Of a stretch of DNA of 10,000 bases, positions 1-6,219 are shown piece by piece. The notes beneath the pieces are model-generated. The model saw only the letters and a program-made list of their open reading frames with translations, was not told the DNA's origin and did not search any database. Location of the stretch: contig NZ_JAIWOI010000327.1 in NCBI RefSeq assembly GCF_020217005.1, positions 1-10,000 on the forward strand, in the 5' to 3' direction. The DNA is from Rheinheimera sp. Its GTDB lineage: Bacteria > Pseudomonadota > Gammaproteobacteria > Enterobacterales > Alteromonadaceae. A program made the translations under genes and the position numbers. Position 1 is the first letter of the stretch. Every line of letters starts with the position of its first letter.

Positions 1-824
1 GAAATTTCGCTGAATTTATACATTTCCTGCGCACAGATCCGCGTTTTTATGCAAAAACTCCGACAGACTTACTAAAAGAAGCCTCTTTTATCGCTAAACA
101 AATAGACGCCCAATTGCCGAAATATTTTAACACCTTGCCCAGAACACCTTATGGTGTTGCGCCAGTCCCTGCAGAAATAGCTCCAAAGTACACTACAGGT
201 CGGTACGCAGGTACCAACAGAGACGACAGAGCGGGTTTTTATTGGGTCAATACCTATGCGCTGGATCGTCGCCCATTGTATGAGATGGAAGCTCTGACCT
301 TGCATGAAGCTGTACCTGGCCATCATTTGCAAATTTCTTTAGCGAGAGAGCAGTCGGCATTACCGGAATATCGCCGCAATTTTTATACCTCTGCATTTGG
401 CGAAGGCTGGGGCCTGTATTCAGAGTATCTTGGCATCGAAATGGGCTTTTATCAGGATCCATACAGCGATTTTGGCCGTCTAACCTATGAGATGTGGCGG
501 GCTGCCCGTTTGGTGGTAGATACAGGTATGCATACTATGGGCTGGAGTCGTCAGCAGGCGATAGATTTTCTGGCCAGCAACACAGCCTTATCCATGCACA
601 ACGTCACAACAGAAATTGATCGTTATATCAGTTGGCCTGCTCAGGCTTTATCGTACAAGCTCGGTGAACTGACGATAAAACGGTTACGTAAACAGGCTGA
701 ACAGGAGTTAGGCAATCAGTTTGATCTGCGGGAATTTCACGAGGTGGTATTAAGCAATGGCAGTGTCCCTTTGTCGGTGCTGGAGCAGCAAGTTGGCCGT
801 TACATTCAATTGAAAAAATCCTAG
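1..824 (+). CDS. DUF885 family zincin-like peptidase, C-terminal part (5' truncated)
   Basis: The reading frame is open from the left edge (first full codon at base 3) to the TAG at 822-824, giving about 273 residues. Family members are usually around 600 residues with an N-terminal signal or lipoprotein peptide, so roughly half is missing and lies outside the window. The TTG at 114 is internal, because family-like sequence (FAEFIHFLRTDPRFY) continues upstream of it. The signature HEAVPGHHLQ is encoded at 303-332; the HExxxGH pattern resembles the zinc site of gluzincin peptidases. About 25 residues later comes GEGWGLYSEYLG, where a glutamate could be the third zinc ligand. Family knowledge: DUF885 proteins are putative, often exported, metallopeptidases with poorly known substrates. 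A zinc-dependent peptidase role here is inferred. No neighbour points to a specific substrate. Confidence 0.88.
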   Translation, partial: NFAEFIHFLRTDPRFYAKTPTDLLKEASFIAKQIDAQLPKYFNTLPRTPYGVAPVPAEIAPKYTTGRYAGTNRDDRAGFYWVNTYALDRRPLYEMEALTLHEAVPGHHLQISLAREQSALPEYRRNFYTSAFGEGWGLYSEYLGIEMGFYQDPYSDFGRLTYEMWRAARLVVDTGMHTMGWSRQQAIDFLASNTALSMHNVTTEIDRYISWPAQALSYKLGELTIKRLRKQAEQELGNQFDLREFHEVVLSNGSVPLSVLEQQVGRYIQLKKS

Positions 825-844
825 TAAAGTGTTCTTAGTCAACT

Positions 845-880
845 ACAGAATTTTGTTGTGATTCTGTCATAGGATTCTGT
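845..880. repeat. ACAGAAT/ATTCTGT inverted repeat with duplicated GATTCTGT
   Basis: ACAGAAT (845-851) can pair with ATTCTGT (861-867) around a 9-base loop. GATTCTGT occurs at 860-867 and again at 873-880, so two alternative right arms exist. It lies 20 bases after the DUF885 stop codon. No T-tract follows, so it is at best a weak terminator or an RNA stability element, or a small regulatory site for the next gene. Confidence 0.35.
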
Positions 881-926
881 TGCTGGCTCTGCTAAAGTGC
901 CGCTGTTTTGGGCGGCGCATGGCGCT

Positions 927-935
927 AAAAGGAGA
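927..935 (+). promoter_or_regulatory. Ribosome binding site of the 945 gene
   Basis: AAAAGGAGA lies 9 bases before the ATG at 945 and supports that start. A 7-bp GC-rich hairpin with one G-U pair (GTGCCGC 897-903 with GCGGCGC 912-918) sits just upstream of it. No convincing promoter was identified in the gap 825-944. Confidence 0.7.
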
Positions 936-944
936 TGAGTTTAG

Positions 945-1445
945 ATGTGGATGTTGTTGTTACTGCTTGCGGTCGCTCCTATAGTGTTTTTAGCCTTGAA
1001 ACTGGACCAGCTGGGCAAGATGCAAAACAGGTTGAAGGTGCAATTGCATTTCGCTGAACAGCAGTCAGTGCAACTTGAGCATCTGGCCTTTTGGTTAGCT
1101 GAAGAGCAAAGCCAGCAATTGTTGGTCAAGGTGCATCAGGCTGGGCGGGCCCATACTAAAGCGCCTGTCTGGTACCTGCACACTGAACTTTTGTGTAAAG
1201 CTATTCCGGTTTTATGTAAAGAGCAGGCCAACCATAATACGTTACCTCGTCAGGCTGTTGCCAAATTTTTGAAACAGCAGAATCAGCTCAGTTTTAATGA
1301 AATGGAAAACTTTATCCGTCACCATCCGGTGCTCACGGAGTTTTGGCAAAGTAATACTTTGACCTCTTATCTGAAACTCTGTCAGCGGGCGGTCGAGATG
1401 TTACAGGACTATCAGCCGGCGCATTCGGACCGTCTGGCAGGCTAA
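945..1445 (+). CDS. Hypothetical membrane-anchored protein, 166 aa
   Basis: I do not recognise this protein. The ATG at 945 has a good Shine-Dalgarno. Residues 2-18 form one very hydrophobic segment (MWMLLLLLAVAPIVFLAL), best read as a membrane anchor or uncleaved signal; there is no lipobox. Residues 20-65 are rich in Q, L, E and K and are probably a long helix or coiled coil. The rest (70-166) looks globular and alpha-helical, with three cysteines (C84, C91, C146) and several His and Trp residues. It could be a single-pass inner-membrane protein with a cytoplasmic or periplasmic domain; orientation is unclear. It ends 19 bases before the end of the convergent 76-aa gene, with no terminator between them. 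It is probably real, given the start signal, codon use and length, but its function is unknown. Confidence 0.75.
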   Translation: MWMLLLLLAVAPIVFLALKLDQLGKMQNRLKVQLHFAEQQSVQLEHLAFWLAEEQSQQLLVKVHQAGRAHTKAPVWYLHTELLCKAIPVLCKEQANHNTLPRQAVAKFLKQQNQLSFNEMENFIRHHPVLTEFWQSNTLTSYLKLCQRAVEMLQDYQPAHSDRLAG

Positions 1446-1464
1446 GTCGTGTCGGACGCGTCGC

Positions 1465-1695
1465 TTAATCACGCAGGAAAACTTTAGGCGCAGTATTAAT
1501 CTGACCATCCTCATCAATACTGGCCATCTTCAGGCCAGCTTTTAATACTGCCACCTTTTGTTGTTCCTGTTGTCTGACAAAAGACAACTCATAGCCAAAA
1601 CGTTGTAGCTCAGAGACTGAGAACTTTTGCGCCATACTAAGCATTTCCCAGAAGTAATTTAAATCCCGGGCTTCGCGCCGTCTTTCCTGCTTCAT
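1465..1695 (-). CDS. Hypothetical small protein, 76 aa, coupled to the EVE gene
   Basis: I do not recognise this family. The ATG (complement of 1693-1695) overlaps the stop codon of the EVE gene as ATGA. A strong Shine-Dalgarno (AAGGGGG, complement of 1700-1706) lies inside the last codons of that gene, so translation is very likely coupled. The protein has a basic, arginine-rich start (KQERRREAR), a predicted helical middle (YFWEMLSMAQKFSVSELQRFGYEL) and a probable beta-rich C-terminal part ending in KVFLRD. There is no signal peptide or membrane segment, so it should be cytoplasmic. The ATGA junction supports a real gene that works with or downstream of the EVE protein, but no function can be assigned. 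Confidence 0.7.
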   Translation of the reverse strand: MKQERRREARDLNYFWEMLSMAQKFSVSELQRFGYELSFVRQQEQQKVAVLKAGLKMASIDEDGQINTAPKVFLRD

Positions 1696-2168
1696 TGAGC
1701 CCCCTTGTCTTTACTCATTGTTATTATATGCTGCCATTCTGCTGAGCTAACCGGCATAACAGACAACCTGTTGCCTTTTTTCACCAGTGGTAATTGCTCT
1801 AGCTTAGTTGACTGCTTGAGTTTGTCGAGTGACAAGAGTTGAGGAAATTTTTCGACAAAACGCAGGTTTACAGCGACCCACGGGGCTTTAGTTCCGGTTG
1901 ATTTGGCATCAAAATAAGGACTCTGGGAATTAAACTGACTCGGATCCGCGTAGCTGCTTTGCACCACTTCAGCTATACCGGCTATTCCTATGTCTTTGCA
2001 ACTGGAGTGATAAATAAATACCAGGTCTCCGGTTTTGACCTGATCCCGCAGAAAATTACGGGCCTGATAATTTCTGACACCTTCCCAAACAATGGCTTCA
2101 GTGGGTGCTTTGGCAAAATCCTCAATGCTGCATTCTTCAGGTTCAGTTTTAAAAAGCCAATACTGCAT
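1692..2168 (-). CDS. EVE domain-containing protein (PUA/YTH-like fold)
   Basis: This is a single-domain protein of 158 residues, the usual size for stand-alone bacterial EVE proteins related to eukaryotic THYN1. Visible signatures are the N-terminal YWLFKTEPEECSIEDF (residues 3-18), WEGVRNYQARNFLRD (28-42), GDLVFIYHSSC (47-57) and GIAGIAEVV (61-69). EVE domains share a fold with PUA and YTH domains and are thought to bind modified bases in nucleic acid; those fused to restriction enzymes read modified cytosine in DNA. The partner and substrate of this stand-alone copy are unknown. The start at 2168 has a Shine-Dalgarno GAGGT (complement of 2177-2181) at 8 bases and places the conserved motif right at the N-terminus. 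No restriction or modification gene is nearby, so a housekeeping role is more likely than defence. It is followed by the overlapping 76-aa gene. Confidence 0.92.
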   Translation of the reverse strand: MQYWLFKTEPEECSIEDFAKAPTEAIVWEGVRNYQARNFLRDQVKTGDLVFIYHSSCKDIGIAGIAEVVQSSYADPSQFNSQSPYFDAKSTGTKAPWVAVNLRFVEKFPQLLSLDKLKQSTKLEQLPLVKKGNRLSVMPVSSAEWQHIITMSKDKGAQ

Positions 2169-2190
2169 TCAATTCGACCTCGTTGGATTG

Positions 2191-2205
2191 GTAACATAAA
2201 GTTAC
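2191..2205. promoter_or_regulatory. GTAAC-N5-GTTAC dyad upstream of the EVE gene
   Basis: GTAAC (2191-2195) and GTTAC (2201-2205) are perfect 5-bp inverted arms around ATAAA. The dyad lies 22 bases upstream of the EVE start, where its promoter or 5' leader should be; TATGTT on the minus strand (complement of 2193-2198) could be part of a -10 element. It is short and could be chance. Confidence 0.3.
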
Positions 2206-2269
2206 ATACTTTCACTTCTTATTTCAAAATGGCACATTTACTATAAGCTCCGTTCGTTGAATTTAGTTT

Positions 2270-2299
2270 TTATGAATAGTAATGTACAAGCGGTACAAT
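2270..2299 (+). promoter_or_regulatory. Predicted promoter of the lipoprotein gene
   Basis: TACAAT at 2294-2299 is a good -10 hexamer. The best -35 is weak: TTATGA (2270-2275) at 18 bases or TATGAA (2271-2276) at 17. Transcription would start near 2306, leaving a very short leader before the GTG at 2321, and the Shine-Dalgarno AAGGAG (2308-2313) would be just inside the transcript. The short leader and poor -35 make this uncertain. Confidence 0.35.
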
Positions 2300-2320
2300 A
2301 TTTAAACAAGGAGCAGGAAC

Positions 2321-2623
2321 GTGAATAAAACCTTACTAGTGGCAGCTATCGCCACGGCATTAACACTGAGCGCTTGTGCCAGTGCACCAAAGCAGGATGT
2401 TGTGAAAAAAGAAGGCACAACTATTGAAGCTAAACAGGCTCAGGTCGCCAAAGTAAACTCTGAGGGTAAGGTTTGTGAACATAGCCGTGCTACTGGCTCT
2501 ATGTTAAAAAACAAACGTTGCCGCACCAAAGCGCAAATTGAAGCTGAACGTGAAGAAGCAAGAAACACCATGAATACTATTCATTCAAGTGTAACTGGTT
2601 TAGGCGAAATGCATCGTCAATAA
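2321..2623 (+). CDS. Small lipoprotein with Cys-TGS-Cys motif, 100 aa
   Basis: The start is a GTG with AAGGAG seven bases upstream; it gives a textbook lipoprotein signal: NK, a hydrophobic stretch, then the lipobox LSAC with the lipidated cysteine at residue 19. The next residues are ASA, with no Asp at +2, which favours outer-membrane sorting under the Lol rule. The mature part is short. A lysine-rich linker (27-45) is followed by CEHSRATGSMLKNKRC (residues 52-67) and a charged helix RTKAQIEAEREEARNTM. I recall similar C-x5-TGS-x6-C segments in small exported proteins of several gammaproteobacteria, though no function is known to me. The cysteine pair could form a disulfide in the periplasm. 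It sits in the same direction as tesB but is separated by a hairpin, so it is probably monocistronic. Confidence 0.85.
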   Translation: MNKTLLVAAIATALTLSACASAPKQDVVKKEGTTIEAKQAQVAKVNSEGKVCEHSRATGSMLKNKRCRTKAQIEAEREEARNTMNTIHSSVTGLGEMHRQ

Positions 2624-2634
2624 TCCCCAAAATG

Positions 2635-2660
2635 AAGTGCTGGTCTTTTGACAAGCACTT
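2635..2660. terminator. Hairpin after the lipoprotein gene, weak terminator
   Basis: AAGTGCT (2635-2641) pairs with AGCACTT (2654-2660). Inside, after a 1x1 mismatch, GTC (2643-2645) pairs with GAC (2650-2652) around a TTTT loop. It begins 12 bases after the stop codon. The T-tract downstream is poor (TTTG), so termination may be partial and some transcripts may run into tesB. Confidence 0.5.
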
Positions 2661-2688
2661 TGCCTCAACCGCAAAGTTGCGTCACAAT
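2660..2688 (+). promoter_or_regulatory. Predicted tesB promoter
   Basis: TTGCCT (2660-2665) and CACAAT (2683-2688) are separated by 17 bases and each match four of six consensus positions. Transcription would start near 2695, giving a leader of about 25 bases with the Shine-Dalgarno. A consensus TTGACA at 2648-2653 has only a poor partner (CAAAGT, 2672-2677) and overlaps the upstream hairpin. Confidence 0.4.
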
Positions 2689-2719
2689 GCTCTCTTGTTT
2701 GTATGAACCGGAGGGAGTT

Positions 2720-3589
2720 ATGAGTCAGGTACTGTCCGACTTATTATCACTGTTAAAACTAGAGACGATAGAACAAGGTTTATATCGGGGTCAAAGTCAG
2801 GACCTTGGTTTTAAAGCTGTGTTTGGTGGTCAGGTCATGGGACAGGCATTATCCGCTTCAAAAGAGACGGTGGAAGCGGACCGCAAGGTGCATTCTTTCC
2901 ATTCCTATTTTTTACGCCCTGGTGATGCAAGCAAACCCATAGTCTACGAAGTAGAAAACATTCGAGATGGTAAAAGTTTCAGCACCAGAAGGGTCAGTGC
3001 CATTCAGTTTGGTAAGCCTATTTTTTATATGACAGCTTCTTTTCAGGCAGAAGAACAAGGTTTCGAGCATCAGGAGCTGATGCCCCGGGTTCCGGCTCCG
3101 GAAGAATTAGTGTCTGACTTAGAGTTTTATCGCGAGCATGCCCATTTAATACCTGAGTCGTTACGCAGTAAATTTATCTGTGAAAAACCCATAGAAATGC
3201 GGCCTGTGGCTTTTCATAACCCTTTTAACCCGCAGATAAGCCAAGCTAAACGTTATGTTTGGTTTAAAGCCAATGGTCTGATGCCAGATGATCTGAGGGT
3301 ACATAAATATCTGCTGGCTTATGCGTCGGATTTTAACTTTCTGCCAACCGCCTTGCAGCCTCATGGTAAGTCTTTTATGGCGCCAAATATGCAAGTTGCG
3401 ACCATCGATCATGCCATGTGGTTCCATCATGACTTCCGTTTTGATGACTGGTTGCTTTATGCAGTGGACAGCCCAAGCGCCTCAGGTGCCCGTGGCTTGG
3501 TGCGTGGTCAGTTTTTTAGCCGCGAAGGTGTATTGGTTGCTTCTACCATGCAGGAAGGGGTGATCCGCAGTTACGACAAGGCCCGATAA
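2720..3589 (+). CDS. tesB: Acyl-CoA thioesterase II
   Basis: TesB hydrolyses medium- and long-chain acyl-CoA to free fatty acid and CoA in the cytoplasm. The protein has 289 residues (E. coli TesB has 286) and two hot-dog domains. All three catalytic residues of the family are present at the same numbers as in E. coli: D204 in [17 protein letters not shown]228 in [11 protein letters not shown], and Q278 in STMQEGVIR. The N-terminal hot-dog carries [11 protein letters not shown] (34-44) and [12 protein letters not shown] (58-69). I chose the ATG at 2720 because GGAGGGAG (2710-2717) precedes it and the length then matches the family; an in-frame TTG at 2648 lacks these supports. The physiological role of TesB is unclear in general, with acyl-CoA overflow control the usual suggestion. 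It is convergent with plsB and shares a terminator with it. Confidence 0.96.
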   Translation: MSQVLSDLLSLLKLETIEQGLYRGQSQDLGFKAVFGGQVMGQALSASKETVEADRKVHSFHSYFLRPGDASKPIVYEVENIRDGKSFSTRRVSAIQFGKPIFYMTASFQAEEQGFEHQELMPRVPAPEELVSDLEFYREHAHLIPESLRSKFICEKPIEMRPVAFHNPFNPQISQAKRYVWFKANGLMPDDLRVHKYLLAYASDFNFLPTALQPHGKSFMAPNMQVATIDHAMWFHHDFRFDDWLLYAVDSPSASGARGLVRGQFFSREGVLVASTMQEGVIRSYDKAR

Positions 3590-3602
3590 CAGCTTTGTGC
3601 AA

Positions 3603-3639
3603 CGATAAAAAAACCACCTTTGGGGTGGTTTTTTTATCG
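3603..3639. terminator. Bidirectional rho-independent terminator of tesB and plsB
   Basis: A perfect 16-bp stem, CGATAAAAAAACCACC (3603-3618) with GGTGGTTTTTTTATCG (3624-3639), closes on the loop TTTGG. The seven As on one arm and seven Ts on the other give a U-tract in either direction. It lies 13 bases after the tesB stop and 19 bases from the plsB stop, so it serves both convergent genes. Confidence 0.93.
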
Positions 3640-3658
3640 AACTGAGACGCCAATCTAA

Positions 3659-6097
3659 TCAGCTTTTCTTTTTCACTATGCTAAGCACTGTTTGCAGTAC
3701 ATCAGCTCTTAATAAGCCATTGACGGTCTGCTGCAGTGGTAACAGTATAGCTGTCGCTTCCAACTCATTTTGCTCGTTGCTATGGCAATAACCTGCCTCA
3801 CGTAGGGCATTAATTAAAGTCGCAAACAACTGTTTGTCGTGATATTCAGGTGAGCTGATACCATGCAAAGTACTTAAACGCTGTGCCAGTTCATGACTTT
3901 GTTGCTCTAAATCAGCGCGAGTCAGCGGACTGTGTAATTGCAGCAGATTTAGCACTACAGCGTAACGTTGCAACACGTCCTGAGCATTGAATGCTAAAAG
4001 CTCCAACATAAAATGGCCAGCTTGCTGTACTGGCACTGCCTGCAACTGCGGGCCTGCCGCTTCGATTAACTGCTGTTGTAGTAACTGTTCCAGTACCAGT
4101 TCTATATAGGCGTTGAAGTGTTCCAGCTGCAAAAACAGCTCGTGTTGTAACAAAGGCTGCAATAGCTGGCAAATATTCACCAACTGCACTTTAGTTAAAG
4201 CTGGATGCTGCAATAAAGCCGTCGCCAAAATAGCTGGCAACATAAATAAATGGCAGACGTTATTGCGGTAGTAACTTAACAAAATGGCATTTTCAGGCGT
4301 TAGCTGAATAATTTGGCCAAAGCTGTCTTGGGATACTTCCACTTTCTTCAGGCTAATCGCATGGTCAATCCACTGGCTGACGGAGCCTTCAGGCAGAGTC
4401 ACACCGCTATGATAAGGCGCATAGTGTTGTAAGTTGCGGTAAAACTCCAGCTGGGTTGTAAGCTCCTGTCGTGTCAGTGAATGCTGACGTGTAGCCAGTA
4501 AACAAGTCGCGATCAGGTTGATGCTGTTCAGAGCCGCCGCCTGGTTAATGCGCTGCATGATTTGCGTCGCTAACGTGGCTACCGCTGGATTTAACCATGC
4601 AGGTTTTTGTGTGTCAGCCGTTTCTATCGACGCACGCCAGTCAGGAGCTTGTTGGTTTAAAAAAGCATTCAGCGAAATAGGCTGACCAAAATTTACGTAC
4701 CCATAGCCGTAATCCCTTAGCTTACGTGCCGCACTGAACACTCCCCCGATAGACTCTTTTTTCTTACTCGAGCCTTTGAGTTCGGTCAGGTAGGTATTGA
4801 CTTCCATCACGTGCTCATAACCCAGGTATACAGGGACCAGGCTGATAGGCCTGTCGATGCCACGCAGTACAGCTTGCACTGTCATCGCCAGCATACCGGT
4901 TTTAGGTTGTAGTAAACGACCAGTGCGGCTGCGACCACCTTCAGAGTAATATTTTACCGGGTAGCCTTTGCTGAACAGTTGGCTTAAGTATTCACGAAAC
5001 ACTGCAGAATACAGCTTTTCACCGCTGAAGCTGCGGCGGATAAAAAAAGCACCGCCCCGGCGGAAAAAATTACCTACTGGCCAGAAGTTCAGGTTAATAC
5101 CTGCAGCGATATGAGGCGGAGCTAAGCCTTGATGGTAAATGACGTAGCTAAGTAACAGGTAATCCATGTGACTGCGATGGCAAGGGACATAAACAATCTC
5201 ATGGCCTTTTTGCACTAAGTCAGTCAGCACCTGACCGTTCGTAATCTTTAAGCCTGAGTACAGCTTTTTCCATAGCCAACCGAGGAAACGATCACCCACT
5301 CTTAATGTAGATTCTCGATAATCTGCTGCTATTTCCTCCAACAGCTTCAGAGCTTCAGCGCGCGCTTCTCTGACGCTGATTTTTTTACTTTGCGCTTCTT
5401 CTTCAATAGCTCTTTTTAACGCATCTGACGCCAGTAGGGAGTTAAACAAAGCGGCTCTGTCCGGTAGTTTCGGACCAGTTGCCGCTAAACGTTGACGATA
5501 AAAATGGAAACGTGCCACCCGCAATAACTTGTGGGCTGTTTCTTCGTTCACTGTGGCATTTTCAATAATCTGCCGTACAGAGACGGCTTTACTGAAACGC
5601 ACCAGGGTATGACGACCGGAAATTAACACAATAAACAGCTTGGCCAGCCAACTTGGCGATTCAGATTCGCCCAGCATAGACTTCACGCTGTCCTCTTTGC
5701 CCGGAGCCCGGCCCCAAAGCACTGAGACAGGGATAAGTTGCGCAGAGATATTGGAGTCCCGCTGATGTGCCTGTAATAACGCCAGGCCTTGCTGCATCGC
5801 ATCAGTGGATGCTCTGCTGCCCCAAAGTACGCGAGGTTGCTCTAAAAAAATAGTACGGGATAAGGTGGCATTACCTAACTGCACCTGAGCCATAGGGTCA
5901 GGTAAGCCTAGCTTTTCGCAGACCCGGGCCAAAGTAGCCAGATCGCTGGATGACGCTGTTCTGGTGATATAAAACACCGGCTGTTTTGGCTCAAGTGCCA
6001 GATTTTCAGCTATAGGTTCAGGCACAATTTTACATCTGACCAAAGGTTTGAGTGGCCAGTACAGCACTTTGGCTAACCATGTCATTGGTTTTAACAT
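3659..6097 (-). CDS. plsB: Glycerol-3-phosphate 1-O-acyltransferase
   Basis: PlsB transfers an acyl chain from acyl-CoA or acyl-ACP to position 1 of glycerol-3-phosphate, the first committed step of phospholipid synthesis, at the cytoplasmic face of the inner membrane. The length of 812 residues fits the family (E. coli 807). The four acyltransferase blocks are in order: HRSHMD (307-312, catalytic His and Asp), GAFFIRRSF (349-357), YYSEGGRSRTGR (383-394) and VPVYLGYE (421-428). Their numbering is within one residue of E. coli. The N-terminal 300 residues are the PlsB-specific domain; the C-terminal third is helical and rich in Q and L. The ATG start (complement of 6095-6097) has only a weak GGA six bases upstream. 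The gene diverges from lexA, a neighbourhood related to the E. coli plsB-dgkA-lexA region but without dgkA. No sign of damage. Confidence 0.97.
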   Translation of the reverse strand: MLKPMTWLAKVLYWPLKPLVRCKIVPEPIAENLALEPKQPVFYITRTASSSDLATLARVCEKLGLPDPMAQVQLGNATLSRTIFLEQPRVLWGSRASTDAMQQGLALLQAHQRDSNISAQLIPVSVLWGRAPGKEDSVKSMLGESESPSWLAKLFIVLISGRHTLVRFSKAVSVRQIIENATVNEETAHKLLRVARFHFYRQRLAATGPKLPDRAALFNSLLASDALKRAIEEEAQSKKISVREARAEALKLLEEIAADYRESTLRVGDRFLGWLWKKLYSGLKITNGQVLTDLVQKGHEIVYVPCHRSHMDYLLLSYVIYHQGLAPPHIAAGINLNFWPVGNFFRRGGAFFIRRSFSGEKLYSAVFREYLSQLFSKGYPVKYYSEGGRSRTGRLLQPKTGMLAMTVQAVLRGIDRPISLVPVYLGYEHVMEVNTYLTELKGSSKKKESIGGVFSAARKLRDYGYGYVNFGQPISLNAFLNQQAPDWRASIETADTQKPAWLNPAVATLATQIMQRINQAAALNSINLIATCLLATRQHSLTRQELTTQLEFYRNLQHYAPYHSGVTLPEGSVSQWIDHAISLKKVEVSQDSFGQIIQLTPENAILLSYYRNNVCHLFMLPAILATALLQHPALTKVQLVNICQLLQPLLQHELFLQLEHFNAYIELVLEQLLQQQLIEAAGPQLQAVPVQQAGHFMLELLAFNAQDVLQRYAVVLNLLQLHSPLTRADLEQQSHELAQRLSTLHGISSPEYHDKQLFATLINALREAGYCHSNEQNELEATAILLPLQQTVNGLLRADVLQTVLSIVKKKS

Positions 6098-6125
6098 ATC
6101 AAATCCGTACTTATAAACAGCCGTT

Positions 6126-6154
6126 AGAATAGCATGGAAGGTCTTACCAGCAAA
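6126..6154 (-). promoter_or_regulatory. Predicted plsB promoter
   Basis: On the minus strand, TTTGCT (complement of 6149-6154) and TATTCT (complement of 6126-6131) are 17 bases apart, giving a leader of about 20 bases. Its -35 lies five bases from the lexA -35, so the two promoters are back to back. A second -10-like TATAAG (complement of 6110-6115) would start transcription almost at the ATG and is less likely. Confidence 0.4.
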
Positions 6155-6159
6155 ACGAC

Positions 6160-6188
6160 TTGGCAGACCGCAAAAGGCTGTATATACT
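6160..6188 (+). promoter_or_regulatory. lexA sigma-70 promoter
   Basis: TTGGCA (6160-6165) and TATACT (6183-6188) are separated by exactly 17 bases, a near-consensus pair. The -10 lies wholly inside the first SOS box, so bound LexA would block RNA polymerase. Transcription is expected near 6195, leaving a leader of about 25 bases. Confidence 0.8.
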
Positions 6189-6193
6189 CACAG
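6178..6193. promoter_or_regulatory. LexA operator 1 (SOS box)
   Basis: CTGTATATACTCACAG matches the gammaproteobacterial consensus CTGT-N8-ACAG perfectly and, from memory, is identical to the first operator of E. coli lexA. It covers the predicted -10. Confidence 0.95.
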
Positions 6194-6199
6194 TATCCA

Positions 6200-6215
6200 C
6201 TGTATAGGTATTCAG
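6200..6215. promoter_or_regulatory. LexA operator 2 (SOS box)
   Basis: CTGTATAGGTATTCAG has one change from the CTGT-N8-ACAG frame (TCAG on the right arm) and should bind more weakly than operator 1. It starts 22 bases after operator 1, about two helical turns, much as in the tandem operators of E. coli lexA. It lies inside the predicted transcript and ends four bases before the start codon. Confidence 0.85.
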
Positions 6216-6219
6216 CATT

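Noticed and set aside
1692..2168. EVE protein as part of a modification-dependent restriction or other defence system.
   Set aside because: No nuclease, McrB-like GTPase, methylase or mobile-element gene is nearby. The surroundings are core genes, and the protein is a stand-alone single domain.
2648..2719. An upstream TTG could extend TesB by 24 residues.
   Set aside because: It has no ribosome binding site, overlaps the upstream hairpin and predicted promoter, and breaks the exact residue numbering shared with E. coli TesB. The ATG at 2720 has GGAGGGAG.
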